A stretch of DNA of 17,969 bases from an uncultured Eubacteriaceae bacterium (GTDB lineage: Bacteria > Bacillota > Clostridia > Lachnospirales > Lachnospiraceae): positions 1-17,969 of the forward strand of contig CAMEUH010000025.1 of the NCBI GenBank assembly GCA_945938055.1. The letters are read 5' to 3'. Position 1 is the stretch's first letter, and each line of letters opens with the position of its first letter. A program made the position numbers and the translations under genes. Below, piece after piece: positions 1 through 8,098 of the stretch. The notes under the pieces are model-generated. The model did not search any database. It was not told where the DNA came from and saw only the letters and a program-made list of their open reading frames with translations.

Positions 1-2
1 CG

Positions 3-278
3 CTCTTTGTTGGTGTCGGTGTTGGGCTAAGCGTCCGTGCCGGTGGTGCTCCAAGCGGTGATGATGCCCTGTCCATGGGAATTGCACACTTAACCAAATG
101 GAACATCCAATGGATTTATCTGATTAGTGACTTTATTGTACTGGCACTTTCCATAAGCTATATTCCACTTTCCAGGCTTATGTATTCCTTACTGACCGTA
201 ATACTATCCGGTCAGATTATTGGCTTATTTCAACGGAAAGACTTTCCTCATATTCGAAAAAGGCCTGTGGAAACGTAA
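3..278 (+). CDS. YczE/YyaS/YitT-family membrane protein, C-terminal part
   Basis: This is the 3' end of an open reading frame that enters from the left edge; the reading frame runs from base 3 without a stop. The visible 91 residues contain a Gly-rich stretch followed by RAGGAPSGDDALSM, then a hydrophobic segment (about residues 35-50 of the fragment), another at about 55-75, and a basic tail. A glycine-rich segment followed by GG(A)xxGDDALxM is what I associate with the YczE/YyaS/YitT group of multi-pass membrane proteins, whose transport role is unknown. An internal ATG at base 75 lacks a ribosome binding site and the coding frame clearly continues upstream of it, so it is not the start. 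The gene ends at a shared terminator with the converging Rrf2 gene. The family call is by eye. Confidence 0.7.
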   Translation, partial: LFVGVGVGLSVRAGGAPSGDDALSMGIAHLTKWNIQWIYLISDFIVLALSISYIPLSRLMYSLLTVILSGQIIGLFQRKDFPHIRKRPVET

Positions 279-290
279 AACAACGACTTT

Positions 291-354
291 ACAAAAAAAG
301 AGCAGATGCATGGGCGATTTTTTCCATCGCCATTCCATCTGCTCCTTTTCTTTA
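291..354. terminator. Bidirectional rho-independent terminator
   Basis: A strong hairpin at 300-344 pairs GAGCAGATG (300-308) with CATCTGCTC (336-344), and the inner TGGGCGAT pairs with ATCGCCA. A T-rich run follows on the plus strand (345-354). On the minus strand the A run at 293-299 gives a U tail. It serves the membrane protein from the left and the Rrf2 gene from the right; the last bases of the Rrf2 stop codon region lie next to it. Confidence 0.9.
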
Positions 355-780
355 TTGTTCATCCTGTTTTTCCTTCTGCCAGTTTAACAAATCTTCCAGT
401 GTAATGTGATCCACCACGTCATTTACTGCATCATTTATCTTTTGCCAGATTTTCTGTGTCACACAGTCTGCCATACGGTCACACTCACATGCCTCCTCAC
501 CCACACATTCTACCGGTGCAAGACTTCCTTCCGTGGTTCTAAGAATCATTCCAACCGTATATTCCTGTGGCTTTCTTCGAAGAACATAACCGCCCTGTGC
601 TCCACGGATACTCTTTACATACCCTGCCTTATTGAGTATGGAAATAATCTGTTCCAGATATTTTTCGGAAATCATCTGACGTTTTGCAATATCCTTAATG
701 CTAATGGGCTTATCTGCCTCCTGCATGGCAATATCCAGCATAAGCCGCAATGCATATCTGCCTTTTGTGGAAATTCTCAT
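352..780 (-). CDS. Rrf2-family transcriptional regulator (IscR/NsrR-like, cysteine-bearing)
   Basis: The protein has 142 residues, the usual Rrf2 length. It starts with the family's characteristic MRISTKGRYALRLMLDIA, followed by a winged helix-turn-helix around residues 26-50 (ISIKDIAKRQMISEKYLEQI) and the wing GAQGGYVLRR. Rrf2 proteins bind DNA as dimers and many sense iron-sulphur status, nitric oxide or cysteine supply. Four cysteines occur at 92, 98, 100 and 106. IscR-type proteins ligate a cluster with three cysteines spaced C-x5-C-x5-C; here the C92-x5-C98 spacing is kept, but the third comes from C100-x5-C106, so cluster binding is plausible but not certain. GGAGGTAAGAC precedes the ATG at good spacing. 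The gene has its own promoter and no same-strand neighbour, so targets cannot be read from context. Confidence 0.93.
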   Translation of the reverse strand: MRISTKGRYALRLMLDIAMQEADKPISIKDIAKRQMISEKYLEQIISILNKAGYVKSIRGAQGGYVLRRKPQEYTVGMILRTTEGSLAPVECVGEEACECDRMADCVTQKIWQKINDAVNDVVDHITLEDLLNWQKEKQDEQ

Positions 781-809
781 GTCTTACCTCCAAATCCTGT
801 TCATATGTT

Positions 810-830
810 ATCCTATTGTTTTACTATGAT
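810..830. promoter_or_regulatory. Possible operator (imperfect 21-bp inverted repeat) upstream of the Rrf2 gene
   Basis: ATCCTATT (810-817) and ACTATGAT (823-830) form an inverted repeat with 6 of 8 positions matching and a 5-base spacer. It sits just downstream of the predicted -10 box of the Rrf2 gene, where a repressor would block transcription. Rrf2 regulators often control themselves, so autoregulation is a reasonable inference. The match is imperfect and the region is AT-rich, so chance is possible. Confidence 0.3.
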
Positions 831-832
831 TT

Positions 833-861
833 ATTATAAGTAAGACTGTGAAAAAAGTCAA
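833..861 (-). promoter_or_regulatory. Sigma-A type promoter of the Rrf2 gene
   Basis: Read on the minus strand, a -35 box TTGACT (856-861) is followed by exactly 17 bases and a perfect -10 box TATAAT (833-838). It lies about 53 bases upstream of the Rrf2 start codon. Confidence 0.8.
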
Positions 862-969
862 TGCAGAACCATTATGCGGATGAAAAAGTCATTTCCTTCT
901 ATAGGTATGGAATTAAGTCTTAAAAATCGGAAGTTAATCTTGCACATTATCAGAAGAAAAATTTCCCTC

Positions 970-998
970 TTTACATTCGAACATCAGTTTGGTATTAT
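970..998 (+). promoter_or_regulatory. Sigma-A type promoter of the Y-family polymerase gene
   Basis: The -35 box TTTACA (970-975) and the -10 box TATTAT (993-998) are separated by exactly 17 bases. The spacer holds the SOS box. The promoter is about 55 bases upstream of the polymerase start. Confidence 0.8.
978..991. promoter_or_regulatory. LexA/DinR SOS box
   Basis: CGAACATCAGTTTG fits the Gram-positive LexA (DinR) consensus CGAAC-N4-GTTYG. It lies wholly inside the spacer of the polymerase promoter, so bound LexA would exclude RNA polymerase. This makes the polymerase and the YolD-like gene behind it likely DNA-damage inducible. Confidence 0.85.
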
Positions 999-1052
999 AA
1001 AGTCAGATTCTTAAAGAAATCGCATCATGCGTATGAGCAGGAGGTGTATCAC

Positions 1053-2318
1053 ATGGCAGAACGAATTTACTTATGCATCGATTTAAAATCTTTCTACGCT
1101 TCCGTGGAATGTGTGGAGCGTGGACTGGACCCCATGACTACAAATCTGGTCGTGGCAGATCCCAATCGAAGCCGTGGCACCATCTGCCTTGCCGTTTCTC
1201 CTTCCCTTAAGGCACTTGGAGTGAAAAACCGGTGCCGTGTCTTTGAGATTCCGTCCACCATCCCCTATCTCATGGCACCGCCCCGCATGAAGCTTTATAT
1301 TGATTACTCTGCAGAGATTTATGGTATTTATTTAAAATACATTGCCAAAGAAGACATTCAGGTTTACTCCATTGACGAGGCATTTTTAGATGTAACGGAT
1401 TATCTTCCCTTATATCATAAGACCGCCCGCGAGCTTGGAATACAGATTCTTAAGGATATCCAAAAGACCCTCAGGGTCATTGCAACCTGCGGTATCGGAA
1501 CCAATCTCTATCTTGCCAAGGTAGCCCTTGACATCACGGCCAAACACTCTGCCGACTTTATCGGATACCTGGATGAAGAATCCTACTGCAAGACCTTGTG
1601 GAACCACCGTCCCATTACCGATTTCTGGCGCGTGGGACGTGGGACTGCCAGCCGCCTTTCTTCCATGGGAATCACCACCATGGGAGAGGTTGCACACGCC
1701 GAAGAATCGATTCTCTACAGAGCCTTTGGCGTGGATGCGGAATATCTCATTGACCACGCCTGGGGACGGGAACCTACCACCATTGCGCAGATTAAATCTT
1801 ACAAATCCCTGCATAATTCCCTGTCCAGCGGTCAGGTACTTTTTCGCGACTACAATTTTGAAGAAGGCCTCCTGATTGTAAAGGAAATGGCAGACCTTCT
1901 GTGTCTTGATCTGGTAGACAAGGGACTGGTAACTTCTTCCCTTGGACTTTTCGTGGGATACTCCAAAGATACTGCCAAAGCCTCTCACGGAACGATTTCC
2001 ATGAGTGTTACCACAAGCTCTGCCCCCATTATCATAAAATACCTTACAGAACTCTATGAGAAGATTACCAGCCGTTCTGCACCCATACGAAGAATTAATA
2101 TTGAATTCATTAACGTGGTGGATGAAGCTTATGAACAGTATGACTTATTTACAGACCCTGAAGAACTGGAACGTAACCGCCGGATTTCCCATGCCGTAAT
2201 TGATCTTAAGAACCGTTATGGCAAGAATGCTATCTTAAAGGGAATGAATCTGCAAAAAGCCGCAACCACCATGGAACGAAACAGACAGATAGGAGGACAT
2301 CGTAGTGGAGAGTCTTAA
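1053..2318 (+). CDS. Y-family DNA polymerase (UvrX/YqjW-like, UmuC-related)
   Basis: This 421-residue protein is a translesion DNA polymerase. Acidic residues that bind the catalytic metals are D10 (in ID-LKSFYASVE) and D108-E109 (in YSIDEAFLDVT). Y15 sits at the steric-gate position that excludes ribonucleotides. The helix-hairpin-helix thumb region lies around 190-215 (FWRVGRGTASRLSSMGI), and the little-finger domain spans roughly 240-350. QYDLF at about 362-366 fits the QxxLF sliding-clamp motif. An in-frame GTG at 1044 overlaps the Shine-Dalgarno AGGAGG (1039-1044), so the ATG at 1053, 8 bases downstream of it, is the likely start. An SOS box lies in the promoter. The gene overlaps the YolD-like gene by 14 bases, the same pairing as yolD/uvrX and yqjX/yqjW in Bacillus. 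Which lesions it bypasses cannot be told. Confidence 0.95.
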   Translation: MAERIYLCIDLKSFYASVECVERGLDPMTTNLVVADPNRSRGTICLAVSPSLKALGVKNRCRVFEIPSTIPYLMAPPRMKLYIDYSAEIYGIYLKYIAKEDIQVYSIDEAFLDVTDYLPLYHKTARELGIQILKDIQKTLRVIATCGIGTNLYLAKVALDITAKHSADFIGYLDEESYCKTLWNHRPITDFWRVGRGTASRLSSMGITTMGEVAHAEESILYRAFGVDAEYLIDHAWGREPTTIAQIKSYKSLHNSLSSGQVLFRDYNFEEGLLIVKEMADLLCLDLVDKGLVTSSLGLFVGYSKDTAKASHGTISMSVTTSSAPIIIKYLTELYEKITSRSAPIRRINIEFINVVDEAYEQYDLFTDPEELERNRRISHAVIDLKNRYGKNAILKGMNLQKAATTMERNRQIGGHRSGES

Positions 2319-2643
2319 CCGCGCAGACCGTGCCAGCCAGTTTGCTCCCTTTGACGCATTAAAGGGATTCCGCGAGGCATTAGAAGAAAAAGAACGCATA
2401 ATCGTACCCAAAGCCGAACTATCCGAAGAACACAAAGAAGAACTGGAGAAAAAGCTTCGTCTACTCCAGTGTGGATGCCTGCTGACCGTCATATACCATC
2501 ACAACGGTCAGTATGAAAAAATAACCGGCATGGTTTCAAAAATTTCGAAAACCAGCCGGTCCCTTACCATTGTTCATACTACGATTTTCTTTGATGACAT
2601 CCGGGACATGGAGGGCGATTTTGAAGAATTGGAGATTTTTTAA
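2305..2643 (+). CDS. YolD-like protein coupled to the Y-family polymerase
   Basis: This 112-residue protein has the N-terminal signature of the YolD-like family, DRASQFAPFDALKGF followed by an acidic helix (REALEEKE), and a small beta-rich C-terminal half (about residues 55-105) ending in an acidic stretch. YolD-like proteins are found beside Y-family polymerases and have been proposed as accessory or UmuD-like partners, but their biochemical role is unsettled. It uses a GTG start with AGGAGG at 2291-2296, 8 bases away, and its first 14 bases overlap the end of the polymerase gene, so the two are probably translationally coupled and share the SOS-controlled promoter. Only 12 bases separate its stop from the stop of the converging diguanylate cyclase gene, and I see no classical terminator there. 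Confidence 0.85.
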   Translation: MESLNRADRASQFAPFDALKGFREALEEKERIIVPKAELSEEHKEELEKKLRLLQCGCLLTVIYHHNGQYEKITGMVSKISKTSRSLTIVHTTIFFDDIRDMEGDFEELEIF

Positions 2644-2655
2644 CCCCAATTTCCG

Positions 2656-3729
2656 TTATTGCAGAAAAGTCTCTTTCTTCTTTCCTTCCTCTTTATCCCG
2701 ATACATTGCTTCATCTGCTTCCATACACAGTTTTTCAAAGTTATTGCCCTTATCCATATATGCCATTCCAACCGCACAACGATACTCTGTCTTTGCCATT
2801 TCTCTCTTGATATTTTCAATCATCGAATGCACCGCATCCTCCGGCTGTTTAAACACAAGAATCATAAATTCATCGCCACCGGTACGGTACAGGTAACTGT
2901 TTTTTAAAAGAACCTTTCTGATACAGTCTGCCATAGTACAGATTGCCTTATCCCCCTCCGCATGACCCTTCCCGTCATTTAACTGTTTCAGATTATTAAG
3001 ATCCAGGGAAATGACTGCATTCAGCTGTGCATAATTCTTCTTTGCATCCAGATAAAAGCATCGCCGGTTCAGGGTATTGGTAAGCGGGTCCCGTTTAAAC
3101 TGCTGGGTATTCAGATAGAGATAATAAAATGCAATGGAAGATGCGCCCGTCAGATTAATCACACCTTCGTATCCCCGGACAGATTCCATGTAAGTGGCAA
3201 TGGTACTCATGACCGCAATTGCAATGGCAATAAAAGCCTCCGAATTTCTCCCATCCTGATAAACATGTACTGTCATGATAATGAGAAGAACCAGATAAAA
3301 TCCACTGGTAACAAACGTCGTATATCCCAAAGGGCCTCTCACAAACTGGTTATCCTCCGAATAAGAATACGCAATACCCGTGAAAAATGCTGAAAATGCT
3401 ACAAATGCATTGAGAATCAATGGTACTGCCATCAGTAATTTTCTCCTGCTCTTACCCCTCAAAAGCAACATGACAATCATAAAAATAATTGTCGGCCGAA
3501 GCGTATACCCTATGGCAGACATCCATATCCTTAGGTCAGACGGCTCTGGAAAGGATGCCGTCCAATATTCCACGCTATCAACCAGGACAAGCACAAAAAC
3601 CGCAATTGCAGCATAGCGGAACATCCGGATAATATTTTTTTCAAAAAAATGGTTGGTACTGATAAAAATCAACATAAACGCAACAATAATGCAGGTTCCA
3701 TAATGAACCTGTATCAGGTAATGTGCCAT
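2656..3729 (-). CDS. Membrane diguanylate cyclase (GGDEF domain)
   Basis: The 357-residue protein has about seven hydrophobic segments in its first 210 residues (near 5-23, 36-52, 68-90, 97-117, 138-156, 165-182 and 192-208), then a GGDEF domain starting near DPLTNTLNRR (214-223). The catalytic signature is intact: GGDEF at 284-288, the metal-binding D243 in SLDLNNLKQLND, and GKGHAEGD at 253-260. It should make cyclic di-GMP from two GTP at the membrane. The inhibitory I-site RxxD, expected nine and six residues before the motif, is replaced by L and S, so product feedback through that site is not expected. A Shine-Dalgarno-like AAAGGGG precedes the ATG. It lies 38 bases behind the ABC permease gene and probably shares its transcript. 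The membrane part is not a sensor type I can name. Confidence 0.9.
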   Translation of the reverse strand: MAHYLIQVHYGTCIIVAFMLIFISTNHFFEKNIIRMFRYAAIAVFVLVLVDSVEYWTASFPEPSDLRIWMSAIGYTLRPTIIFMIVMLLLRGKSRRKLLMAVPLILNAFVAFSAFFTGIAYSYSEDNQFVRGPLGYTTFVTSGFYLVLLIIMTVHVYQDGRNSEAFIAIAIAVMSTIATYMESVRGYEGVINLTGASSIAFYYLYLNTQQFKRDPLTNTLNRRCFYLDAKKNYAQLNAVISLDLNNLKQLNDGKGHAEGDKAICTMADCIRKVLLKNSYLYRTGGDEFMILVFKQPEDAVHSMIENIKREMAKTEYRCAVGMAYMDKGNNFEKLCMEADEAMYRDKEEGKKKETFLQ

Positions 3730-3767
3730 GGATATCCCCTTTCCTTTGTAAATCGTATTTCAAAACT

Positions 3768-6700
3768 CTACTCCACACTTTTTAACGCCTCTACCGGATT
3801 AATGGAATCCAGCACCCTGTCCGTCAGCAAATCCACCAGGATTGCAAAAAGGAACGTCAGTACCGCCGAATAAACATAGCTCACCGGATAAATCACTACT
3901 GCAAAATAAATAGACGGCATTTTTAAAGCTTCTGTTAAAAGGCCTCCCAGAACCGTTCCCACCGGTAATCCTAAAAGAATCCCCATTCCGGTAAGAATCA
4001 GTGTCTCCTTATTAACATATAAATGCACTTCCTTATCAAAAAAGCCAAGAACCTTAATCGTCGCCAGTTCTCTTTCCCGTTCTGAAATATTCGTTGCCGA
4101 CAACGTAAACAGAACGGTAAACGCCAGTCCTGCAGCCATGACAATTATAATATATACCACCAGATTAATCAACACAACCGATGTAGAGAACTGCTCCTTG
4201 CTTTTTTCAATGCTCAAAGTGGTAAGAACTCCTTTTCTCTTAGCAAAAGCATCTGCATAAGCAACGGGATTCTCACAGGAATCCTTAAGTTTTACAAGCA
4301 CAGCATTAGGTTCCCATTTTCCAAAACATACTTCATAAAGTTCCTGCGTAATATAGATATGATTTCCCATGTAATTTTTTACAAAATCCGTCACAAGAAC
4401 CTGTTCCTGCTTTAATTTGAGATTCTGTATCAATACCATTTCTTCCTTACCAAAATCCAGTACCATTCCTGCATTCTGGGTAATCAGTACCCCTTCCTTG
4501 TCCGGAGCCACCGTTTCTCCATCCTCATTTTCCAGATGAATATAGGATTCCAGGGATACTCCCGTCGGAATCACAATCATCTGAATAGTTTCCTCATCAC
4601 CGGACTGATTTTTAAGTTTTACGGATTCCATGCCAATGGAAAGATAACTTTCCACCTCATCATCTTCCATGTAGGATACCAGTTTTTCATAATCCTCTGT
4701 GGATGAAACCGCCATTAAATCATACCGGTATGTGTATTCATACTGCTGGGGCATCAGCTGGGTTACCGAATCCTTAATGGTAAAACCACAGACTAATAAT
4801 GCCGTACAACCCATGATTCCTGAAACCGTCATGAACAGACGCTTCTTATAACGGAAAAGATTTCTTGCCGTTACTTTATTTAAGAAAGACATTTTCCTCC
4901 ATACCGGCTGGATACGCTCCAGAAAAATTCTGGAACCGGAACGTGGTGCCTTTGGTCTCATGAGAACTGCAGGCATAAGCATTAATTCTGCCCGGCAGGC
5001 CCAGAAAGTTGCTCCGACAATTGCCAGAACAAAAATTAAAATTCCTCCCACACCATACAGAAAATCAAATTGGATAAAATACTGCGGTAACACATACATA
5101 ATTCCAAAAATCGAGAAAATGATTTCCGGAAGAACAATAAATCCGCAGACATCTCCCAGAATTCCTCCGAAAAAGCTTGCCAAAAACGCATAAAGAAGAT
5201 ATTTTTTCAAAATTCCTGCATTGTCAAAGCCAAGTGCCTTATAGGTTCCGATTAATCCACGTTCCTCTTCCACCATTCTGGTAATGGTTGTCAAACTGAT
5301 TAAAACTGCAACGACCAGAAAAAGTATGGGAAATGCTGTTCCTACCGACTCAATACAGTCTGCATCACTTTCAATGTTGGCATACCCGCTTAAAGAACCC
5401 CTGTCACGCACATACCATTGTGCCATGTCAATCTTTTTGACTTCATCCTTTGCTTCCTCAATTTCTTTCAGGGCATCTTTTTTCTCTTCTTCATACTCTT
5501 TTCGTCCATCTTCCAGTTCCCGTTGTGCATCCAGAAGCTTCTCGCGGTTTTCTTCTATTTCAGCTCTTCCATCCGCGATTTTCTCTTTTGCCTCTGCTTC
5601 CTTTTCATTGAGCTCCTTTAACGCCTGGGACAAGGTATAGTGATTACCAGAAACAGCATCCCATCCCTCATCCAGCTGCTTTTGTGCAGACAGAAGCTTT
5701 TCCTCTTCTTCCTTAATTCTCTCCCATGCATTGAAAAATTCACTTTCCGCAATTGCTTTTTTTGTAAGAAGCTCTTCCCTGCCGGCCAAAAGAACCTGTC
5801 TGGCAGCAAGAAGCTGTCCATATCCATCTGCTATTTTCTCCAAACCCTCAGTAGAACCTTCTGGTAATCCCATGCTTTCATAAAAGATTCCTTTTGCTTC
5901 CCCAAGTTCCTGTAAAAGAGCCACAAGCTGCTCCTCTGTCAGCTGTTGGTTAAGAAGCTGTGCCTGTACATATGGAATATAAGCACTTGTTAAAGAACCA
6001 ATATAAACTTCCCATGCATTCTCATTCCATGCCGTTCCCATGGATTCCACCAGAAAACCTTTCTGTTCATCCAGCTGCAGACGTTTTTCTTCATTTTCCT
6101 TAAGTTGTGTCTCCATGGAATCCAGCATTGCCTGAATGGCATTCAGAGTCTCCTTTTCCTTTACCGAAAGTTCCTCTTTTGTCGCATTTAACTGCTCTCT
6201 CCCGGCGTTAAGCTGTTCCTCTCCCCTCCTGAGTTCTTCTTCTGCGCCATCCAGTGCACTAAATCCCTCATCAATCTGCTTTCTTGCATCTGCTATTTCC
6301 CCGATTGCTTCACGTTCCTTCTCGTTCAGCTCCTTTTCGCCATCTTCCAATTCCAGCCATCCATCTGCAATTTCCTCATCTGCATCAGAAAGTTCCTGCT
6401 CCGCTTTTCGTAATTCCTCGTTCATTTCCTTTTCGGCATCCGCAATCTCTTCATATGCCTCGCCGGTAATTTCCTCATATCGTGCTTCTTCCCGTTGTTC
6501 TTTAATTTCTTCCTCAATTATATGAACCATGCTTTTGATGGTTTCCTCATACTCCTTAGAATAGCAGAGCATTTCTTTTGTGTCAGCCAATTCCAGATAA
6601 ACTGCAGTATAAATCTCTGCGCAGACAGATTTCTGAGAAACAAAAAACGTATAATCCGTTGTCTTCGAACTCCGAAAAGCAATCACCTCTGCACTGCCAT

Positions 6701-7244
6701 TCACATCCATGGGGTCAATGACCGATGCTGTAATAACATATTCTCCCTCACGAAAAGCAGCATCCTCTTCTTCCTCAAGTTCTTCCTCAAAAGTAAGCGT
6801 ATCACCCAGCTTCTTTCCGGAATTCTCCAGATAATTCTGTGTTACAGCAATTTCATTTTCTAAAACAGGAAGTCTTCCCTCCAGAAGATACGGCTCATTG
6901 AGTCCCTGCTCATGAAAGGAACGCAGTTCCGCACTCTGTTCTTTTCTATCAACCGGTGTCTGTACATTTTTCCCATAAATTCCTTCTGCCCTGAAAACCC
7001 CCTCCAGACTGCCGAGAACTTCTACATCCTCATCCGTAAGCCCCAGAGTGGATACCACACAGATATCAAATAAATTCTGTCCGTCATAAAAAAGATCCGC
7101 CGTATAACGCAAATCCTCACAGGCCGCCCGAAGTCCCGTAAACATGGAAACTCCCAGTGCCGCAATCATCAAAATGGATAAAAATCTCTTTTTGCCTTTT
7201 TTAATGGAACGCCAAATATTCTTACTATAAGCTTTCATTCCCAT
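3768..7244 (-). CDS. FtsX-family ABC transporter permease with large coiled-coil insert
   Basis: This 1158-residue permease has a first membrane helix at about 20-40 with a periplasmic-type domain after it, then a very long Glu/Lys/Ala-rich helical region (about 220-607) with recurring EIADG/EIADA, ELxDG and EEL units typical of a coiled coil. A first FtsX membrane block follows (helices near 636-656, 682-704 and 732-752), with TTITRMVEEERGLIGTYKALGF characteristic of FtsX/MacB permeases. The second half repeats the plan: a helix at 803-823, an extracytoplasmic domain (about 830-1015), then helices at 1023-1050, 1083-1105 and 1122-1142, with ERERELATIKVLGF. The two halves make it a full permease on one chain. 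The ATPase gene lies 14 bases upstream. Such permeases act as mechanotransmitters or lipid/peptide exporters; the substrate is unknown. The stop codon precedes the cyclase gene by 38 bases. Confidence 0.92.
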   Translation of the reverse strand: MGMKAYSKNIWRSIKKGKKRFLSILMIAALGVSMFTGLRAACEDLRYTADLFYDGQNLFDICVVSTLGLTDEDVEVLGSLEGVFRAEGIYGKNVQTPVDRKEQSAELRSFHEQGLNEPYLLEGRLPVLENEIAVTQNYLENSGKKLGDTLTFEEELEEEEDAAFREGEYVITASVIDPMDVNGSAEVIAFRSSKTTDYTFFVSQKSVCAEIYTAVYLELADTKEMLCYSKEYEETIKSMVHIIEEEIKEQREEARYEEITGEAYEEIADAEKEMNEELRKAEQELSDADEEIADGWLELEDGEKELNEKEREAIGEIADARKQIDEGFSALDGAEEELRRGEEQLNAGREQLNATKEELSVKEKETLNAIQAMLDSMETQLKENEEKRLQLDEQKGFLVESMGTAWNENAWEVYIGSLTSAYIPYVQAQLLNQQLTEEQLVALLQELGEAKGIFYESMGLPEGSTEGLEKIADGYGQLLAARQVLLAGREELLTKKAIAESEFFNAWERIKEEEEKLLSAQKQLDEGWDAVSGNHYTLSQALKELNEKEAEAKEKIADGRAEIEENREKLLDAQRELEDGRKEYEEEKKDALKEIEEAKDEVKKIDMAQWYVRDRGSLSGYANIESDADCIESVGTAFPILFLVVAVLISLTTITRMVEEERGLIGTYKALGFDNAGILKKYLLYAFLASFFGGILGDVCGFIVLPEIIFSIFGIMYVLPQYFIQFDFLYGVGGILIFVLAIVGATFWACRAELMLMPAVLMRPKAPRSGSRIFLERIQPVWRKMSFLNKVTARNLFRYKKRLFMTVSGIMGCTALLVCGFTIKDSVTQLMPQQYEYTYRYDLMAVSSTEDYEKLVSYMEDDEVESYLSIGMESVKLKNQSGDEETIQMIVIPTGVSLESYIHLENEDGETVAPDKEGVLITQNAGMVLDFGKEEMVLIQNLKLKQEQVLVTDFVKNYMGNHIYITQELYEVCFGKWEPNAVLVKLKDSCENPVAYADAFAKRKGVLTTLSIEKSKEQFSTSVVLINLVVYIIIVMAAGLAFTVLFTLSATNISERERELATIKVLGFFDKEVHLYVNKETLILTGMGILLGLPVGTVLGGLLTEALKMPSIYFAVVIYPVSYVYSAVLTFLFAILVDLLTDRVLDSINPVEALKSVE

Positions 7245-7258
7245 ACCTCAGTATCTGT

Positions 7259-7960
7259 CTACCATTCAATCTCTTCAATCGGAACCGGGTTCTCATTGCA
7301 GATTATTTCAATTACCCTGCCGCTTTTAAAACGAATCAGCCGATCCGCCATGGGTGCCAGTGCAGAATTATGAGTAATCAGAAGAACCGTAATATTATCC
7401 TTTCTGCATGTGTCCTGCAACAGCTTTAAAATCTGTTTTCCCGTATTATAATCCAATGCTCCCGTAGGCTCATCACAAAGCAAAAGCTTGGGATTTTTAG
7501 CAAGTGCACGTGCAATGGATACCCTCTGCTGTTCTCCACCGGAAAGCTGTGCCGGAAAATTTCCCTTTCTTTCCGAAAGTCCAACCTTGTCAAGAGTTTT
7601 TGATGCATCTAATGCATCCCTGCACACCTGTACTGCCAGCTCCACATTTTCAAGTGCCGTAAGGTTCGGAACCAGATTATAGAACTGAAATACAAATCCA
7701 ATATCCGTGCGCCGATATCCCACCAGCTGTTTATGATTATATTTTGTAATATCATTTCCATCCACAAGAATCTGTCCGGACGTAGGAACATCCATACCGC
7801 CCAGGATATTGAGTGCCGTGGTTTTTCCTGCTCCGGATGACCCGAGGATTACTGCAAGTTCTCCCTTTTCCACCGTAAAACTGGCATCATCCAACGCTCT
7901 GATTGCAGTCTCTCCTGCCATGTATTCTTTGATGACATGATTAAATTCTATATATGCCAT
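7259..7960 (-). CDS. ABC transporter ATPase, LolD/MacB type
   Basis: The 233-residue protein has every ABC ATPase motif in order: Walker A GSSGAGKT (40-47), Q-loop Q92 in FVFQFYNL, the signature LSGGEQQR (139-146), Walker B LLLCDE (159-164) and the switch histidine H197 in LITHN. The LNILGGMDVPTSG and FQFYNLVPNLTALENVELA stretches are typical of the MacB/LolD/FtsE-like group that partners FtsX-type permeases. It should dimerise on the cytoplasmic face and power the permease encoded 14 bases downstream. AAAGGAG lies 10 bases before the ATG. It is first in the predicted operon ATPase-permease-diguanylate cyclase. No regulator or sensor kinase gene lies beside it, unlike bacitracin-type modules. 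Confidence 0.95.
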   Translation of the reverse strand: MAYIEFNHVIKEYMAGETAIRALDDASFTVEKGELAVILGSSGAGKTTALNILGGMDVPTSGQILVDGNDITKYNHKQLVGYRRTDIGFVFQFYNLVPNLTALENVELAVQVCRDALDASKTLDKVGLSERKGNFPAQLSGGEQQRVSIARALAKNPKLLLCDEPTGALDYNTGKQILKLLQDTCRKDNITVLLITHNSALAPMADRLIRFKSGRVIEIICNENPVPIEEIEW

Positions 7961-7993
7961 TCCCTGAATTCTCCTTTACTTATCCATATCATT

Positions 7994-8022
7994 ATTGTGC
8001 GGATTTTTTCGAGGGATGTCAA
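7994..8022 (-). promoter_or_regulatory. Probable promoter of the ABC transporter operon
   Basis: On the minus strand a perfect -35 box TTGACA (8017-8022) is followed after 17 bases by CACAAT (7994-7999), a four-of-six match to the -10 consensus. It lies about 34 bases upstream of the ATPase start. The weak -10 could indicate dependence on an activator. Confidence 0.6.
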
Positions 8023-8098
8023 GAATAGAAAAGAAATTTAATTTTTGTTTTTTCCCAGAGCTGTCCATGAAAAGCCCCTAAAGATTCCCAATAAATCC

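Noticed and set aside
406..843. 145-residue plus-strand reading frame opposite the Rrf2 gene
   Set aside because: It is rich in Cys, His and Ile without domain logic, lacks a ribosome binding site and lies opposite a clear Rrf2 gene.
1044..1052. GTG at 1044 as the polymerase start
   Set aside because: It overlaps the AGGAGG ribosome binding site that serves the ATG at 1053.
1410..1988. 192-residue minus-strand reading frame inside the polymerase gene
   Set aside because: It lies antisense to a conserved polymerase domain and has no recognisable motif.
6136..6525. Ser/Ala-rich plus-strand frame and repeated short blocks that look like tandem repeats or a CRISPR array
   Set aside because: These are the reverse complement of repeated EIADG/EELxDG heptads in the permease coiled coil; spacing is irregular and units are codons of one protein.
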